This document shows, one piece after another, positions 15,822 through 25,286 of a DNA stretch of 64,000 nucleotides (its first letter is position 1; each line of letters starts with the position of its first letter). The stretch comes from a virus: IMG/VR virus record IMGVR_UViG_3300030333_006551, positions 62,001 through 126,000 of that record; one strand, given 5' to 3'. Both the position numbers and the translations under genes were made by a program. The notes below the pieces were generated by a model, which worked only from the letters and a program-made list of their open reading frames with translations, was not told the origin of the DNA and made no database searches.

Positions 15822-16127
15822 ATGATTGGAGAAAGTAGAACTAGCATTACTCGATACGGGCATGGAGTTAGAGCACTATTCCATAAAGGCCGAAATATAA
15901 CTACTTCTGTAGGGTCACAAATAGATGCCGTCTCAGAAAATATTACAGACGTGCAAACAAAAATTGGCAGAGTTCCAGCAGGATTTGAGCATAGACCTGA
16001 CCTTATCTCAAATGTTTTCTTTGGAACTCCAGGATACTGGTGGTATTTAATGTTAGTAAATGGAGTTACGGACCCTTTTGAAGGCTTTAATAGTGGGGAT
16101 CAAATACTTATACCAGTAATCTCGTAA
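15822..16127 (+). CDS. 53: Baseplate wedge protein gp53
   Basis: A 101-residue protein of the T4 gp53 type (the T4 protein is about twice as long). The C-terminal half is diagnostic: HRPDLISNVFFGTPGYWWYL, then VNGVTDPFEGFNSGDQILIP. This is the LysM-like end found in gp53-type wedge proteins, which link the wedges to the hub. It has three bases between the upstream stop and its start, and is followed by the hub-region gene at 16132. Confidence 0.85.
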   Translation: MIGESRTSITRYGHGVRALFHKGRNITTSVGSQIDAVSENITDVQTKIGRVPAGFEHRPDLISNVFFGTPGYWWYLMLVNGVTDPFEGFNSGDQILIPVIS

Positions 16128-16131
16128 TGCT

Positions 16132-19100
16132 ATGGCTAGAACCAACAATAGAACTATTGCAACTTATAATGTTATAATAACATTAGATCAAGCTCTAGCT
16201 AGGAAGTTTTCGAAGCAAAGTAGTAGGGCAGAGTTTGCGTCTCTTCTTGAAACTAAGGCTGCTGGTTTATCTAATACGGCTGTTCTTAATAATAGAGATG
16301 AAAGTTTTTTAAGTCTTGACCATAAGGTAGCTTTTGGTGAGGGAGCAGACGATAAAGGTCTTACAATTAAAATTGAAGTATTAGAGCCTGAGCTTTTATT
16401 CTTAAGAACATTATTAGATACTGGCTTGTCCTCCAGATTAGCTAGAGTTGTAGAGCAAAGAAATCAGTTAGTAGAAGAAGCAGAGTCGAAAGGCGATACA
16501 TTAGACGCGAGCAGCGTGAGACATACTTTAACGGACAACCTGCCTAAGTTATTTCCTAAAGTCTATATTATGTACGGTGTAGGAGATGATCTAAGCCATT
16601 GGGCTGGACCATTTGAGTCGGTTCTTATTGATGTAACTTATGCTAACAACATGAAGAGCCTGGAGACTACAAAATATACATTTGTAGCCACACCAGAGGT
16701 TAAGAAGCTAAACCCAGAAAAAGCAGATCCGACTGAGGAAAAATTTGAATTCGCAGTCAGGGTTCCTTTGTTTGAATATAGAATGATAGACTTAACAGGG
16801 GGCGGTGAGGTGATGGTTGACGGTCTCATAGTCTCGAAGCCCACCTATCAAACCTGGAAACTTAAGCAAGAAACCAATAGAATTGCAGATTTAGATAGAA
16901 ATATTACTGAGTTAATAACACATTACCTCAAAGAAGTAGGTCTTCCAAATAGTTTGGTGGTTCTGCCAGATTTAGATAAGTTGCTTGAACGCTATTTGAA
17001 AAATAAAAAGGCTTCAGTGTACGATAGACTTACAGGAAGTGAACTAGGGACAGAGGAGTTTGTGACCTCTGACTCCGCAGGACTTAGCCCTAGATCTGCC
17101 AGAATCAGAAGGGCAGAGAGTACACCAAATTTTGCGGCTGAGTTAGCAAGAGATATTTATGGGGAGTTAGGTTTAGATGTAGTTGCCATGTCTCCCGTTA
17201 AAGGAATTTCAGATTCCCCCGTCGTAAATAATGAAGAATATATAGATTTAGCAACACCTCACAGAGGCGCTCAACATTGGCTTGCTTTTAAAATTGATAA
17301 TGAGATGGCAATGCAGATAAACCAAGGCAACAGGTTAGCTCCAATAACTGAGTTGCTTAGAAAAGTATCCACTGCCACTTCGGAAGAACTTATGCAACCT
17401 TATTGGTATTGGGAAAGTAATGTAGAGCTAATTGATATTTACAAAAAGATGATAGGAACTTCTTACTCCTTGTTAACTGGCTCTTTACCATCTAGTGAGC
17501 CTGGGTTATTTGTAATTGGAGCTAGAAAATATATAAAAAACTATTTACAAGGTGGTATTTTTGTAAATAATCCAACATTAGATAAAAAAACACAACAATC
17601 TCTTCTTCGTGGAACCGCTAAACATATTAAATATATTCCACCTTCAAATGACCCTCGCGTAGGGAGAGGTGGAGACCCTTTCTGGAATAGGCTAATTGAT
17701 TTAAATGACCCAACTACTCCTGCATATACTTCGAATCCTGTGCTAAGTAATTTTGCAGATACAGGATTACCTTTTTTTGCGTACATTCAAAGCATAATAA
17801 CTAAAAAGTTTAAAACTACTAGTTTCTTCGATCCTGATTTAGCGATAAACAAAATACCAGATGAATTTAATTACTCACAGGAAGCGAAAGAAAAGATTGC
17901 TAATTTCGGTATTCCTGTTTTTAGGTGTAATACTTCAAACCCTAATGTAATTCATCTAAACATCAAGACTGAAGAGGGGTTTTTTCCACTACTTAATTTA
18001 AGTTTTAGTGAGCTACAATGGACCTTAGCTAACCAAACAGCAGCCATCCCTCATAAGCATATTAAAGCTTCAAGTAAAACAATTACTTCTGCTGATGTTT
18101 TAGCTTTATACACAAGAATTTTAGAAGATTATAGTAGTTCTGACCCTTTATTTGCACATGCTAGAGCAATGATGGGCAAACCTCCTGTTAGCGTAGGATC
18201 TTTGGCTAAAAATTTAGCCACATTGTTGACAACTACAACGGGCCTAGGCATGTCAAAGATTCATAAAAAATATACCAAATCTTCGTCTTTGTCTTTTTTG
18301 CATTTCTTTTTTAAATTATTTAATTTTAGATTTTCGGGGCAAATAAGAACTCTTCCAATGTTTGAATATTCAGATGGTGCTATTTTAAGTAGACCTTCTT
18401 TGCTTTTTGTAAATAGATTAAATCAAGTTAGGCAATTATACGATGGAAAAACAAATAGAAACCCAGTAAACAGTTTTTATTCAGGTCTTTATAGAATCTT
18501 TGGTTTTAGACATTATATATCAAATCGTGATGCCTATTCTGAATTCCTTGTCATAAAGGATCCTATAGAAATGGACGATCAGAAACTTGGAGCTGGAGGT
18601 GCCCTTGGTTTAGCTGCGCGAACTGCATCAATGGCTGGTATAAAAATTGCAGGAGCTATGACCGCTGCATGGCATGCTGATCTTCCTACTGACCCTGCAC
18701 ATTCTGGCAAGCCTGCACCAGACCCTAGGATTGATCCATTCTATTCTGACCCTGCTGCCGCTGATGTCCCACCAGATATAGATCCTTGGACACTGCCACC
18801 TCTACCTGAGTATACTACTCCTACAGACCCTGTAAGTACTCCTAGTACACCTACAGATCCCGTAGTTATACCTCCAACAAAAGACGCAGGTGATTCAGTT
18901 CTGGATACGGAACCAGTCAGGGCTCCGATGCATACACCCACACCGATCCCTCTCCCCGATGACCTACCCCCTACCTCCGTCGAAGATGAATCGCCTGATA
19001 CTTTTGAAGGAGAATTAACTCCTATTATAACATATAATATAGATGTAAGAGATTGGGTGGAAAGAAATACAGATTGGAATCGTGTTTCTAGTGATAATGA

Positions 19101-19305
19101 TTGGGAAGGATTAGCCGCTAGTGTTATAGCTAGATGGAGAGCACAGAATTCCGAATACGGACATGATGCTTACAACGATTATTTAGGACATTCAGATCTT
19201 TCTACTATGAGTAAATCAGAGGAAGAAGTTTTAGAAGGATACTGGCGTTCAATGGGTTATACCCACCCAGACTCCAGCCCAGGAATGATACCAGCTATTG
19301 ATTAA
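16132..19305 (+). CDS. Large baseplate hub-region protein, unknown family
   Basis: A 1057-residue protein, not matched to a family with confidence. The N-terminal 230 residues are strand-rich, with YIMYGVGDDLSHWAGPFESV and a VTYANN..SLETTKYTF stretch, like hub or tube proteins. Residues 230-850 are mixed helical. Residues about 853-960 form a Pro/Asp/Thr-rich linker (repeats such as TPTDPVSTPSTP). The last 100 residues are helical with many Trp and Tyr. Gene order (gp53, this, gp5-type spike) makes it the best candidate for the gp27-type hub or a hub-bound adaptor, but only by position. Confidence 0.65.
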   Translation: MARTNNRTIATYNVIITLDQALARKFSKQSSRAEFASLLETKAAGLSNTAVLNNRDESFLSLDHKVAFGEGADDKGLTIKIEVLEPELLFLRTLLDTGLSSRLARVVEQRNQLVEEAESKGDTLDASSVRHTLTDNLPKLFPKVYIMYGVGDDLSHWAGPFESVLIDVTYANNMKSLETTKYTFVATPEVKKLNPEKADPTEEKFEFAVRVPLFEYRMIDLTGGGEVMVDGLIVSKPTYQTWKLKQETNRIADLDRNITELITHYLKEVGLPNSLVVLPDLDKLLERYLKNKKASVYDRLTGSELGTEEFVTSDSAGLSPRSARIRRAESTPNFAAELARDIYGELGLDVVAMSPVKGISDSPVVNNEEYIDLATPHRGAQHWLAFKIDNEMAMQINQGNRLAPITELLRKVSTATSEELMQPYWYWESNVELIDIYKKMIGTSYSLLTGSLPSSEPGLFVIGARKYIKNYLQGGIFVNNPTLDKKTQQSLLRGTAKHIKYIPPSNDPRVGRGGDPFWNRLIDLNDPTTPAYTSNPVLSNFADTGLPFFAYIQSIITKKFKTTSFFDPDLAINKIPDEFNYSQEAKEKIANFGIPVFRCNTSNPNVIHLNIKTEEGFFPLLNLSFSELQWTLANQTAAIPHKHIKASSKTITSADVLALYTRILEDYSSSDPLFAHARAMMGKPPVSVGSLAKNLATLLTTTTGLGMSKIHKKYTKSSSLSFLHFFFKLFNFRFSGQIRTLPMFEYSDGAILSRPSLLFVNRLNQVRQLYDGKTNRNPVNSFYSGLYRIFGFRHYISNRDAYSEFLVIKDPIEMDDQKLGAGGALGLAARTASMAGIKIAGAMTAAWHADLPTDPAHSGKPAPDPRIDPFYSDPAAADVPPDIDPWTLPPLPEYTTPTDPVSTPSTPTDPVVIPPTKDAGDSVLDTEPVRAPMHTPTPIPLPDDLPPTSVEDESPDTFEGELTPIITYNIDVRDWVERNTDWNRVSSDNDWEGLAASVIARWRAQNSEYGHDAYNDYLGHSDLSTMSKSEEEVLEGYWRSMGYTHPDSSPGMIPAID

Positions 19306-19307
19306 AA

Positions 19308-20378
19308 ATGGAAAATATTAAAGTAGGAACAGTAACAAGTAATGCAGATCCAACCCGCCAAGGAATGATAGCAGTTCAATTCGACGGTGAGCTTCCTGGA
19401 TCCGTATGGGTATGGTATGGAACTCCATACGGTGGAGGTCATCATAGTGGCTTCGGCGCTATTCCTGAAGTTGGCACTAGAGTTCTTTGCTGCAAACCAG
19501 AGAATGACCCTTCGTACCATTTCTTATCCTGTACAACTGCACCAACACAAAATTCAGAAATCCAAGGTAGACCTGTATTTGAGGATGAGGCAACTAGCAA
19601 AAATATAGGATTTAATCCAAAATTATATAATTTTGCTGCCGTTCCCATGTCCTATGGCATTACAACTCCCCTAAAAAACCAAATTTTACTTAAAGATGAC
19701 CGAAATTCAGCAAGGATGAACCCAGGGATACGCTTAAAATCGGCAACTGGTAAGGTTGTAGCTCTAAATGATGCTCCTGGAGTAGATGCTATCGTACTCA
19801 AGACTGGAAATGAGATGGCAGGAATAAAAATAACGGAAAATAAGGTTAAAGAGGGAATTGTAGGCCCAAATTCCATTTATTCTGCTTGTAAAGGCTCATC
19901 AACAACTGTAAGTAGGGAGGGAAACATAACTTTAGAGGTTGGAACTAATGGAAGAGAGATTCAACTAGTAAATAAGTCCAGTGTAAAGCATGGTGAGGCT
20001 CCTTATAACAAATCTTCTGGAAATATTAGGATTATTTCTGATAACGGTAACATTATTATTGAAACTTATGATGTAGAAGGTGGAGTATTCATAGATACTA
20101 AGGGTGGAGATGATTCTACTGTACAAGTTCGTAGCAGAGGGAATGTAGGAGTATTTGCTTCTAAAGGAATTGCAATGAGAAGCGCAGGTGATGTAAATAT
20201 AAAAGGAGCCAATGTTAATATACAAAGTGATGCAGGCGGTAAAATTGAATTAAACCCTACATTTGATGTTGATGATAATATGAGCATACAATTAAACAAT
20301 TACGATCAAATGAAAAATGAAGATGGTAACTACAGCTTCTTTGACGAAGACAAGTTAGAGGATTTAAGCGAGACTTGA
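19308..20378 (+). CDS. gp5 / VgrG-type baseplate spike, without lysozyme domain
   Basis: A 356-residue central spike protein. Residues 1-95 form the OB fold of the gp5/gpV/VgrG family: VGTVTSNADPTRQGMIAVQF, a WVWYGTPYGGG loop, and IPEVGTRVLCC. The C-terminal third (about 235-335) is a repetitive strand pattern (RIISDNGNIIIET, GGVFIDTKG, GNVGVFASKGIAM, GDVNIKGANVNIQ) that would form the triple-stranded beta needle. T4 gp5 has a lysozyme domain between these parts; I see none here. A PAAR protein encoded at 44860 could cap the needle. It follows the hub gene by two bases and precedes the lectin-domain gene by one. Confidence 0.88.
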   Translation: MENIKVGTVTSNADPTRQGMIAVQFDGELPGSVWVWYGTPYGGGHHSGFGAIPEVGTRVLCCKPENDPSYHFLSCTTAPTQNSEIQGRPVFEDEATSKNIGFNPKLYNFAAVPMSYGITTPLKNQILLKDDRNSARMNPGIRLKSATGKVVALNDAPGVDAIVLKTGNEMAGIKITENKVKEGIVGPNSIYSACKGSSTTVSREGNITLEVGTNGREIQLVNKSSVKHGEAPYNKSSGNIRIISDNGNIIIETYDVEGGVFIDTKGGDDSTVQVRSRGNVGVFASKGIAMRSAGDVNIKGANVNIQSDAGGKIELNPTFDVDDNMSIQLNNYDQMKNEDGNYSFFDEDKLEDLSET

Positions 20379-20379
20379 T

Positions 20380-23148
20380 ATGGTTAATTTTCCAAAGCTA
20401 GACCTAAAAAACGGACTGTTTATCCAAAATTTAGATAACCCTGTAGAGGGATATCTAATGGAATGGGGTGTGCCTACCTGCATGATTGAGCTTGGAAAAG
20501 ATGTACTATCCCTTATCCCAGGGGATACCTTAGGCGGCTTTGCCCTAGGTATCCAAGAAGGTAAGGAAGCAGCCCAAAATGCAATAGCGGACGCTATGGC
20601 TTGGGCTTTTAGGGATTTAGGTATCATGGAAATAGATGCTGATACTGGAAAACTAAAGTTCCTTTCTTCAAGTTCTCGGTACGGAATCGACGCGCAATGG
20701 GCAGAGTATGCAGGGTACGCTTTCGGTGTAGCCGATGCTTTGGCTGATTTATATGGTCAAGGTAGCGAGATTTACGAAAATATAAGTAAATGTCTTGATG
20801 ATACAGAGGCTTGGTTTAGGTTAGTTGATGGAGAAGAGACAGGAAGCGCACAACTCGTTTTAGATGGTGGACCAGGAGCAGGAGGTGATCCAAATGATCC
20901 CACTGACCCCGCAAACCAGTCTCCATTCCAAAAGAACAGACAGGGGGAGTTTTTAATTATGAAACAGCAGGTACAAACTGCTGTAAACTTCTCCAATAAA
21001 TGCACTAGTGCTTTAAATTTAATTTCGGAGGTACTAGCTGAACGGGAAGTAGAAGCGGCTAGAGTAGCAGAAGAAGAGGAAACAAGACCCGTATTTAGGT
21101 TAGTATTCGGACCTCCCACGGCAAAAAAAGGACAATTCCTACTTTCTAGAGATGGTCTCTATTATGATTCTCAAAATAGATCCTACACTGATGGAGGGCC
21201 AATTCCAACTAGCGCAGATTTAGGAATAGTAATTCCAGGCGATAAATGGGGTTTAGAACATGATCCCAACTTAGGTGGTAAAGGAACCACTGTTGCTTTA
21301 AGCGAGCTAGGCAAGTATGTGGATACCTTCTTTGATGTTGATCAGGTAAACAATACGCCTTCTATGGCTACACATTACACGGAAGATCATTTCTTACAAG
21401 TACTAGAGAATCAAAAGAATAAAGAAGTATATGACCTTTCCAGTCATGTAAACAGCCTCGTAGCCTCAGGATATGATGCTAAGTCTGCATTAGTAGTTAA
21501 CTTCCAACAAAGTATATTTGCAGCAATAGATAGGCATACTCAGAGAATTAACAAAAGAAAGAAGCAAATTGAAGTAGCAGTATTAGCTAATCAAATGTTC
21601 GGTGCAGATCAAACTTTCCTTCCAGGCACTGTTCCTATTAACGACTTCTCTTATCTTAGTGGGATAAATCTAGATGTTGATATAAAAAAGCAACGCAACC
21701 TAACTTTTGAAGAGGGTGAGGTTGAAGGCATAGTCTTGCCTATTAGACCTAAATTTGTTCGCTCTGCTAGGGCGGAAGCGCAAACATTAGCACCTCCAAT
21801 GATAGTCCCTCCTGTTGGTGCGGGAGGAATTATTAACCTAGGTGAGTTTAGCTCTACTGACGCCCCCGTATTGTCCCTAACAGATAACATTGTAACAGAC
21901 AATCTGTTCGCTGTTTATAATTTCTTAAATTCTGATATCGTTGGCACAAATTCTAATGATTACAAAGTGCTTAACTGTGCGAATAATTCAGCTAATAATG
22001 CTCAATTAGTAGCATCGGATGCAGGTGATGTGTTTGATAAAGGTTTAGGTCTTGCTAAACTTAAAGGGATAACCAGACAGCAATACAAAAATACGGAAGT
22101 GTACACAAGTGCATTAGGTAGTTTTGTTAAGCTACCAGACTCCATCGACTTCCAAAATTTATTATATAATCAAAATGGAGCTAGTATAGATGCGTGGGTG
22201 CATATCCCTCAATATGGAACTTCTTTTAGTGGTGCTGAAGTTTATGGTGAAGCCTCTAGTACAACAGTGGATACTAATTCAGGGGATTGGGCAGACTACA
22301 ACTACTATAAATTGTTGTTAGCTTGTGAAAATACAGGAGGATCTCTTGTAGCTAATGCTGATAACATGATGTTAGAAGATAATACTACCGTAACAACTAA
22401 AGGTTTTGTTATGGGCTTTAGTAGGGATCCTCAAATTTATTCATCAGAACGGGTCACTCCAGGCAGCGATACAGATCCAGCTAGTTCTTTAGGGTTAGCT
22501 GCGAGCGCAACTGCTGCATCTAGCTGCTTCTTTTTAGCCACTACGCAATCTCTAAATGCTTCTGATGTTGAATTTGTATCTGTTAGCTCTGTAGATAACG
22601 GTCTCCGATATTCTAAAATGACGGTTGATTCTTCTACTACTGTAAATAGTGTAAAGTTTAATGATGTGTCAGGTGATTTTATGCATATTAATGTGTCATT
22701 TGATCCTAATGTTGATGAAGTTCGAATACATTTGGACGGTAATTTGATGGCTACCTCCGCAATGTCTGATGTATTTGGTATAGCTAAAAATAGTATGCCT
22801 AGAATTCCTACCTTTATTACACCCGCAGATGCTACAACTAGTAGTTTTTACTACTATAGCGGAACTGTAAATCAACTAGGTACAAGTGCCTTTAATGAGG
22901 GACCAAATAATTACAACAATACAATAACAGGTAGTCTGTATACTCCTTGGATTGTTGGTGGGGGCTGGACTGATGGTATGAAAATTACAAGTTCTTCTGG
23001 TGGCTTTATGTCAGAAAGGCACGGATACAGGAGTGCTCTAGATGGTTATGTTGGAAGTTTAAAGTTCTATTCGAAAGCCCTAACTACTAAAGAGGTAGTA
23101 ACTAATTATAAAGCACAAAAAGACTTTTTCAAAAACATTAAGCTATGA
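20380..23148 (+). CDS. Baseplate-associated protein with C-terminal LamG / ConA-like lectin domain
   Basis: A 922-residue protein in the gap between spike and gp25. The N-terminal part (1-230) contains long helices and an acidic Gly/Asp/Pro linker (GGPGAGGDPNDPTDPAN near 168). Residues 230-480 are mixed. From about 530 the sequence becomes beta-rich, and residues 600-915 read like a concanavalin A-like sandwich: DAWVHIP, HINVSFDPNVDEVRIHLDGN, and GYVGSLKFYSKALTTKEV. Such domains bind glycans, so this may be an adhesin or a hub-bound sensor. The stop overlaps the gp25 start (ATGA). Confidence 0.65.
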   Translation: MVNFPKLDLKNGLFIQNLDNPVEGYLMEWGVPTCMIELGKDVLSLIPGDTLGGFALGIQEGKEAAQNAIADAMAWAFRDLGIMEIDADTGKLKFLSSSSRYGIDAQWAEYAGYAFGVADALADLYGQGSEIYENISKCLDDTEAWFRLVDGEETGSAQLVLDGGPGAGGDPNDPTDPANQSPFQKNRQGEFLIMKQQVQTAVNFSNKCTSALNLISEVLAEREVEAARVAEEEETRPVFRLVFGPPTAKKGQFLLSRDGLYYDSQNRSYTDGGPIPTSADLGIVIPGDKWGLEHDPNLGGKGTTVALSELGKYVDTFFDVDQVNNTPSMATHYTEDHFLQVLENQKNKEVYDLSSHVNSLVASGYDAKSALVVNFQQSIFAAIDRHTQRINKRKKQIEVAVLANQMFGADQTFLPGTVPINDFSYLSGINLDVDIKKQRNLTFEEGEVEGIVLPIRPKFVRSARAEAQTLAPPMIVPPVGAGGIINLGEFSSTDAPVLSLTDNIVTDNLFAVYNFLNSDIVGTNSNDYKVLNCANNSANNAQLVASDAGDVFDKGLGLAKLKGITRQQYKNTEVYTSALGSFVKLPDSIDFQNLLYNQNGASIDAWVHIPQYGTSFSGAEVYGEASSTTVDTNSGDWADYNYYKLLLACENTGGSLVANADNMMLEDNTTVTTKGFVMGFSRDPQIYSSERVTPGSDTDPASSLGLAASATAASSCFFLATTQSLNASDVEFVSVSSVDNGLRYSKMTVDSSTTVNSVKFNDVSGDFMHINVSFDPNVDEVRIHLDGNLMATSAMSDVFGIAKNSMPRIPTFITPADATTSSFYYYSGTVNQLGTSAFNEGPNNYNNTITGSLYTPWIVGGGWTDGMKITSSSGGFMSERHGYRSALDGYVGSLKFYSKALTTKEVVTNYKAQKDFFKNIKL

Positions 23149-23612
23149 CTGTAACTGAATCTATTACTTACGGGTTTGACACACCTAAGCATCATAACGA
23201 AGCTATAACTTCGGTAAAGAAGACTCCTAGAGTAATTGGGATTAATTACCCTCCAACTAATAACGAAGGTTATGGTGCATTCAATAAAGCTACGGATCGA
23301 AATTTGCTTCGTAGCATGGTATATCAATTTCTCAACACGCAGACGGGCGAACGCCCTATGCTTCCTAACTATGGAATAGACTTAGAGCAGTTCTTGTTTG
23401 AGCCTTTAGACGAGCAGCTTCATGAGGAGATTGTTGAAGAGGTTTATACCGCAGTGGCTACTAATCACCCAGAGTGGGAGATACTTAAACTTTCTGTTTT
23501 TCAAAGTAATGAAACTTCTTCATATAAAGGTATTCCTGGAATCGTAATTATTCTAAACATACGGATAAGAGGCGATGAAGGGTCAGCAATAGAGGTGCAA
23601 GCAACAATATGA
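23145..23612 (+). CDS. 25: Baseplate wedge protein gp25 (GPW/gp25 family)
   Basis: A 155-residue protein of the gp25/gpW family. The core is diagnostic: NLLRSMVYQFLNTQTGERPM, then PNYGIDLEQFLFEPLDEQ. The gp25 protein forms the inner core of the wedge and nucleates the sheath at the baseplate. It starts within the stop of the lectin-domain gene (ATGA) and ends overlapping the gp6 start (ATGA at 23609). The order gp25-gp6-gp7 is conserved in T4-like and P2-like baseplates. Confidence 0.95.
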   Translation: MTVTESITYGFDTPKHHNEAITSVKKTPRVIGINYPPTNNEGYGAFNKATDRNLLRSMVYQFLNTQTGERPMLPNYGIDLEQFLFEPLDEQLHEEIVEEVYTAVATNHPEWEILKLSVFQSNETSSYKGIPGIVIILNIRIRGDEGSAIEVQATI

Positions 23613-25282
23613 CAGATTCATATAATTTACCAGATTCAATCCCCTTTACAACCGCAGCGTCTGATTTTGAAAAGCTGTTACCTTATGGTGATGGTTTTGA
23701 GAGAAAAGAGGATTTAATTGATTATGCTGCAACGGACTTTCTTTCTCTTAAGAATTCTCTAATAAAGTATTTACAAGCAGTATACCCCTTAGATTACCAG
23801 AACTATTCGGAGTCTGACTTTGGTATAATGTTTTCTGAGTTAGTGGCTTATATGGGCTCAGTCATGTCCATGAAGGCAGATATGCTCGCAAATGAAAACT
23901 ACATAGCTACTGCACAAAATCGTGCAAATGTAAATAAGCTGCTTCAATTGATTGGTATTAAAATGAAGGGTCCAATCTCTTCAGGAGCAAAAGCCTCTCT
24001 TACACTTGATGATCGAGTAGGCACTTTTGATGAAGATGAATATGTAGAGATAGATGTTTCAGATAGGGTGTTTACAGTGACATCTCCTGAAGACGGATCG
24101 CCACTAACTTTTATACTGTACAAAACCAAGGATGGTAAGCTAACTGACTTGAATGCCGAGTCTTCTTTAAAATTATATTCCACCGAATCTGTAGAGTATG
24201 TCGCTTCTGGCACTGCGGAAAACGATGTAATTGCTAACGCTAGAGTCTGGGATAATTTAGCTCTTGTGGAAGGTTCACTGAATATACAAAAAGGTGTTTT
24301 TGATGCTAGAGAAAGTGTAAAAAAAGTGCTGCTAGAAAAGGGTCCTGTTTGTGAGAACAGTGTTCAGGTATTTGTAAATGCAGATAACAGTAATGCGTCA
24401 GGGGTGTATAGACAAGTAGATAATCTATTTCAAGCTTCAGGGTATGAAGACAAGGTTTTTGAAGTTAGCTATGATGAAAGGTTTAACGCAGTACTGCTCT
24501 TTGGCGATGGCGTACTTGGCGTTTCTCCACCTGCAAATGCTAACTATGTAATAAACTATAGAACAGGTGGAGGTATTCGAGGGAACATATACTCCCAAAG
24601 CATCTCCGCACCTATATCTGCAAGAGTTAATACTCTTAACGAAACTAGAACATCTAGAGCAACAAATACAAGTGTATCTTTAGGTGGAGCCGATGCTGAA
24701 ACTGTTGCCCATGCCAAACGATACGGTCCTATGGACTTTAAGAGGCAAGATAGATTAGTTACTTTAGAAGATTACGAGGCGTTTGGAAACAGATTTGTTA
24801 GTACCGCAGGTACAAGTGCGAAGCTTACTGCCGCAACCAGAAAAGCATATAGCTCTGCAAATGTTATTGATCTCTACGCCTTAGAGGTAGCTTCTCCTAC
24901 TCAATTAAAAAGAGCAACTGTACAATTTAAAACGGAACTACTAGAAGCTATTGATGATAAAAAGATGTTAACCGATGATATCGTGGTTGCCGATGGGTTA
25001 ATTAGAACTTTGGATTTGGTTGTAACAATTCATGTTGATGAGAAGTTACAAAAAGAGGAAGGGACAATTAAGGGATTAGCTTTTGCTAAGATTCTTGATT
25101 ACTTTAGTGTTGATAAAATGTCGTTTGGTGCTAGGCTTATATCACAGAACCTAAACAAAGAACTACATAAGATTCCACAGATACGGTATGCAACCATAGA
25201 TAATATTCCTGATATTATCGAAGTTTCATTTAATGAAATCATCCAGCTAAACAACCTAACGATTAACTTTGCATTAATTTAG
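23609..25282 (+). CDS. 6: Baseplate wedge protein gp6 (BaseplateJ-like)
   Basis: A 557-residue wedge protein of the gp6/gpJ group, which makes the iris-like ring around the hub and joins neighbouring wedges. Matching parts are the N-terminal helical region with ESDFGIMFSELVAYMGSVMS and NRANVNKLLQLIGI, a central beta region with YDERFNAVLLFGDGVLG and INYRTGGGIRGN, and the helical segment RLVTLEDYEAFGNRF. T4 gp6 is 660 residues. The start overlaps gp25 by four bases. Confidence 0.92.
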   Translation: MTDSYNLPDSIPFTTAASDFEKLLPYGDGFERKEDLIDYAATDFLSLKNSLIKYLQAVYPLDYQNYSESDFGIMFSELVAYMGSVMSMKADMLANENYIATAQNRANVNKLLQLIGIKMKGPISSGAKASLTLDDRVGTFDEDEYVEIDVSDRVFTVTSPEDGSPLTFILYKTKDGKLTDLNAESSLKLYSTESVEYVASGTAENDVIANARVWDNLALVEGSLNIQKGVFDARESVKKVLLEKGPVCENSVQVFVNADNSNASGVYRQVDNLFQASGYEDKVFEVSYDERFNAVLLFGDGVLGVSPPANANYVINYRTGGGIRGNIYSQSISAPISARVNTLNETRTSRATNTSVSLGGADAETVAHAKRYGPMDFKRQDRLVTLEDYEAFGNRFVSTAGTSAKLTAATRKAYSSANVIDLYALEVASPTQLKRATVQFKTELLEAIDDKKMLTDDIVVADGLIRTLDLVVTIHVDEKLQKEEGTIKGLAFAKILDYFSVDKMSFGARLISQNLNKELHKIPQIRYATIDNIPDIIEVSFNEIIQLNNLTINFALI

Positions 25283-25286
25283 TATT

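Noticed and set aside
20772-21119. 115-residue minus-strand frame in the lectin-domain gene
   Set aside because: Shadow frame within a clear long plus-strand gene, with low-complexity product.
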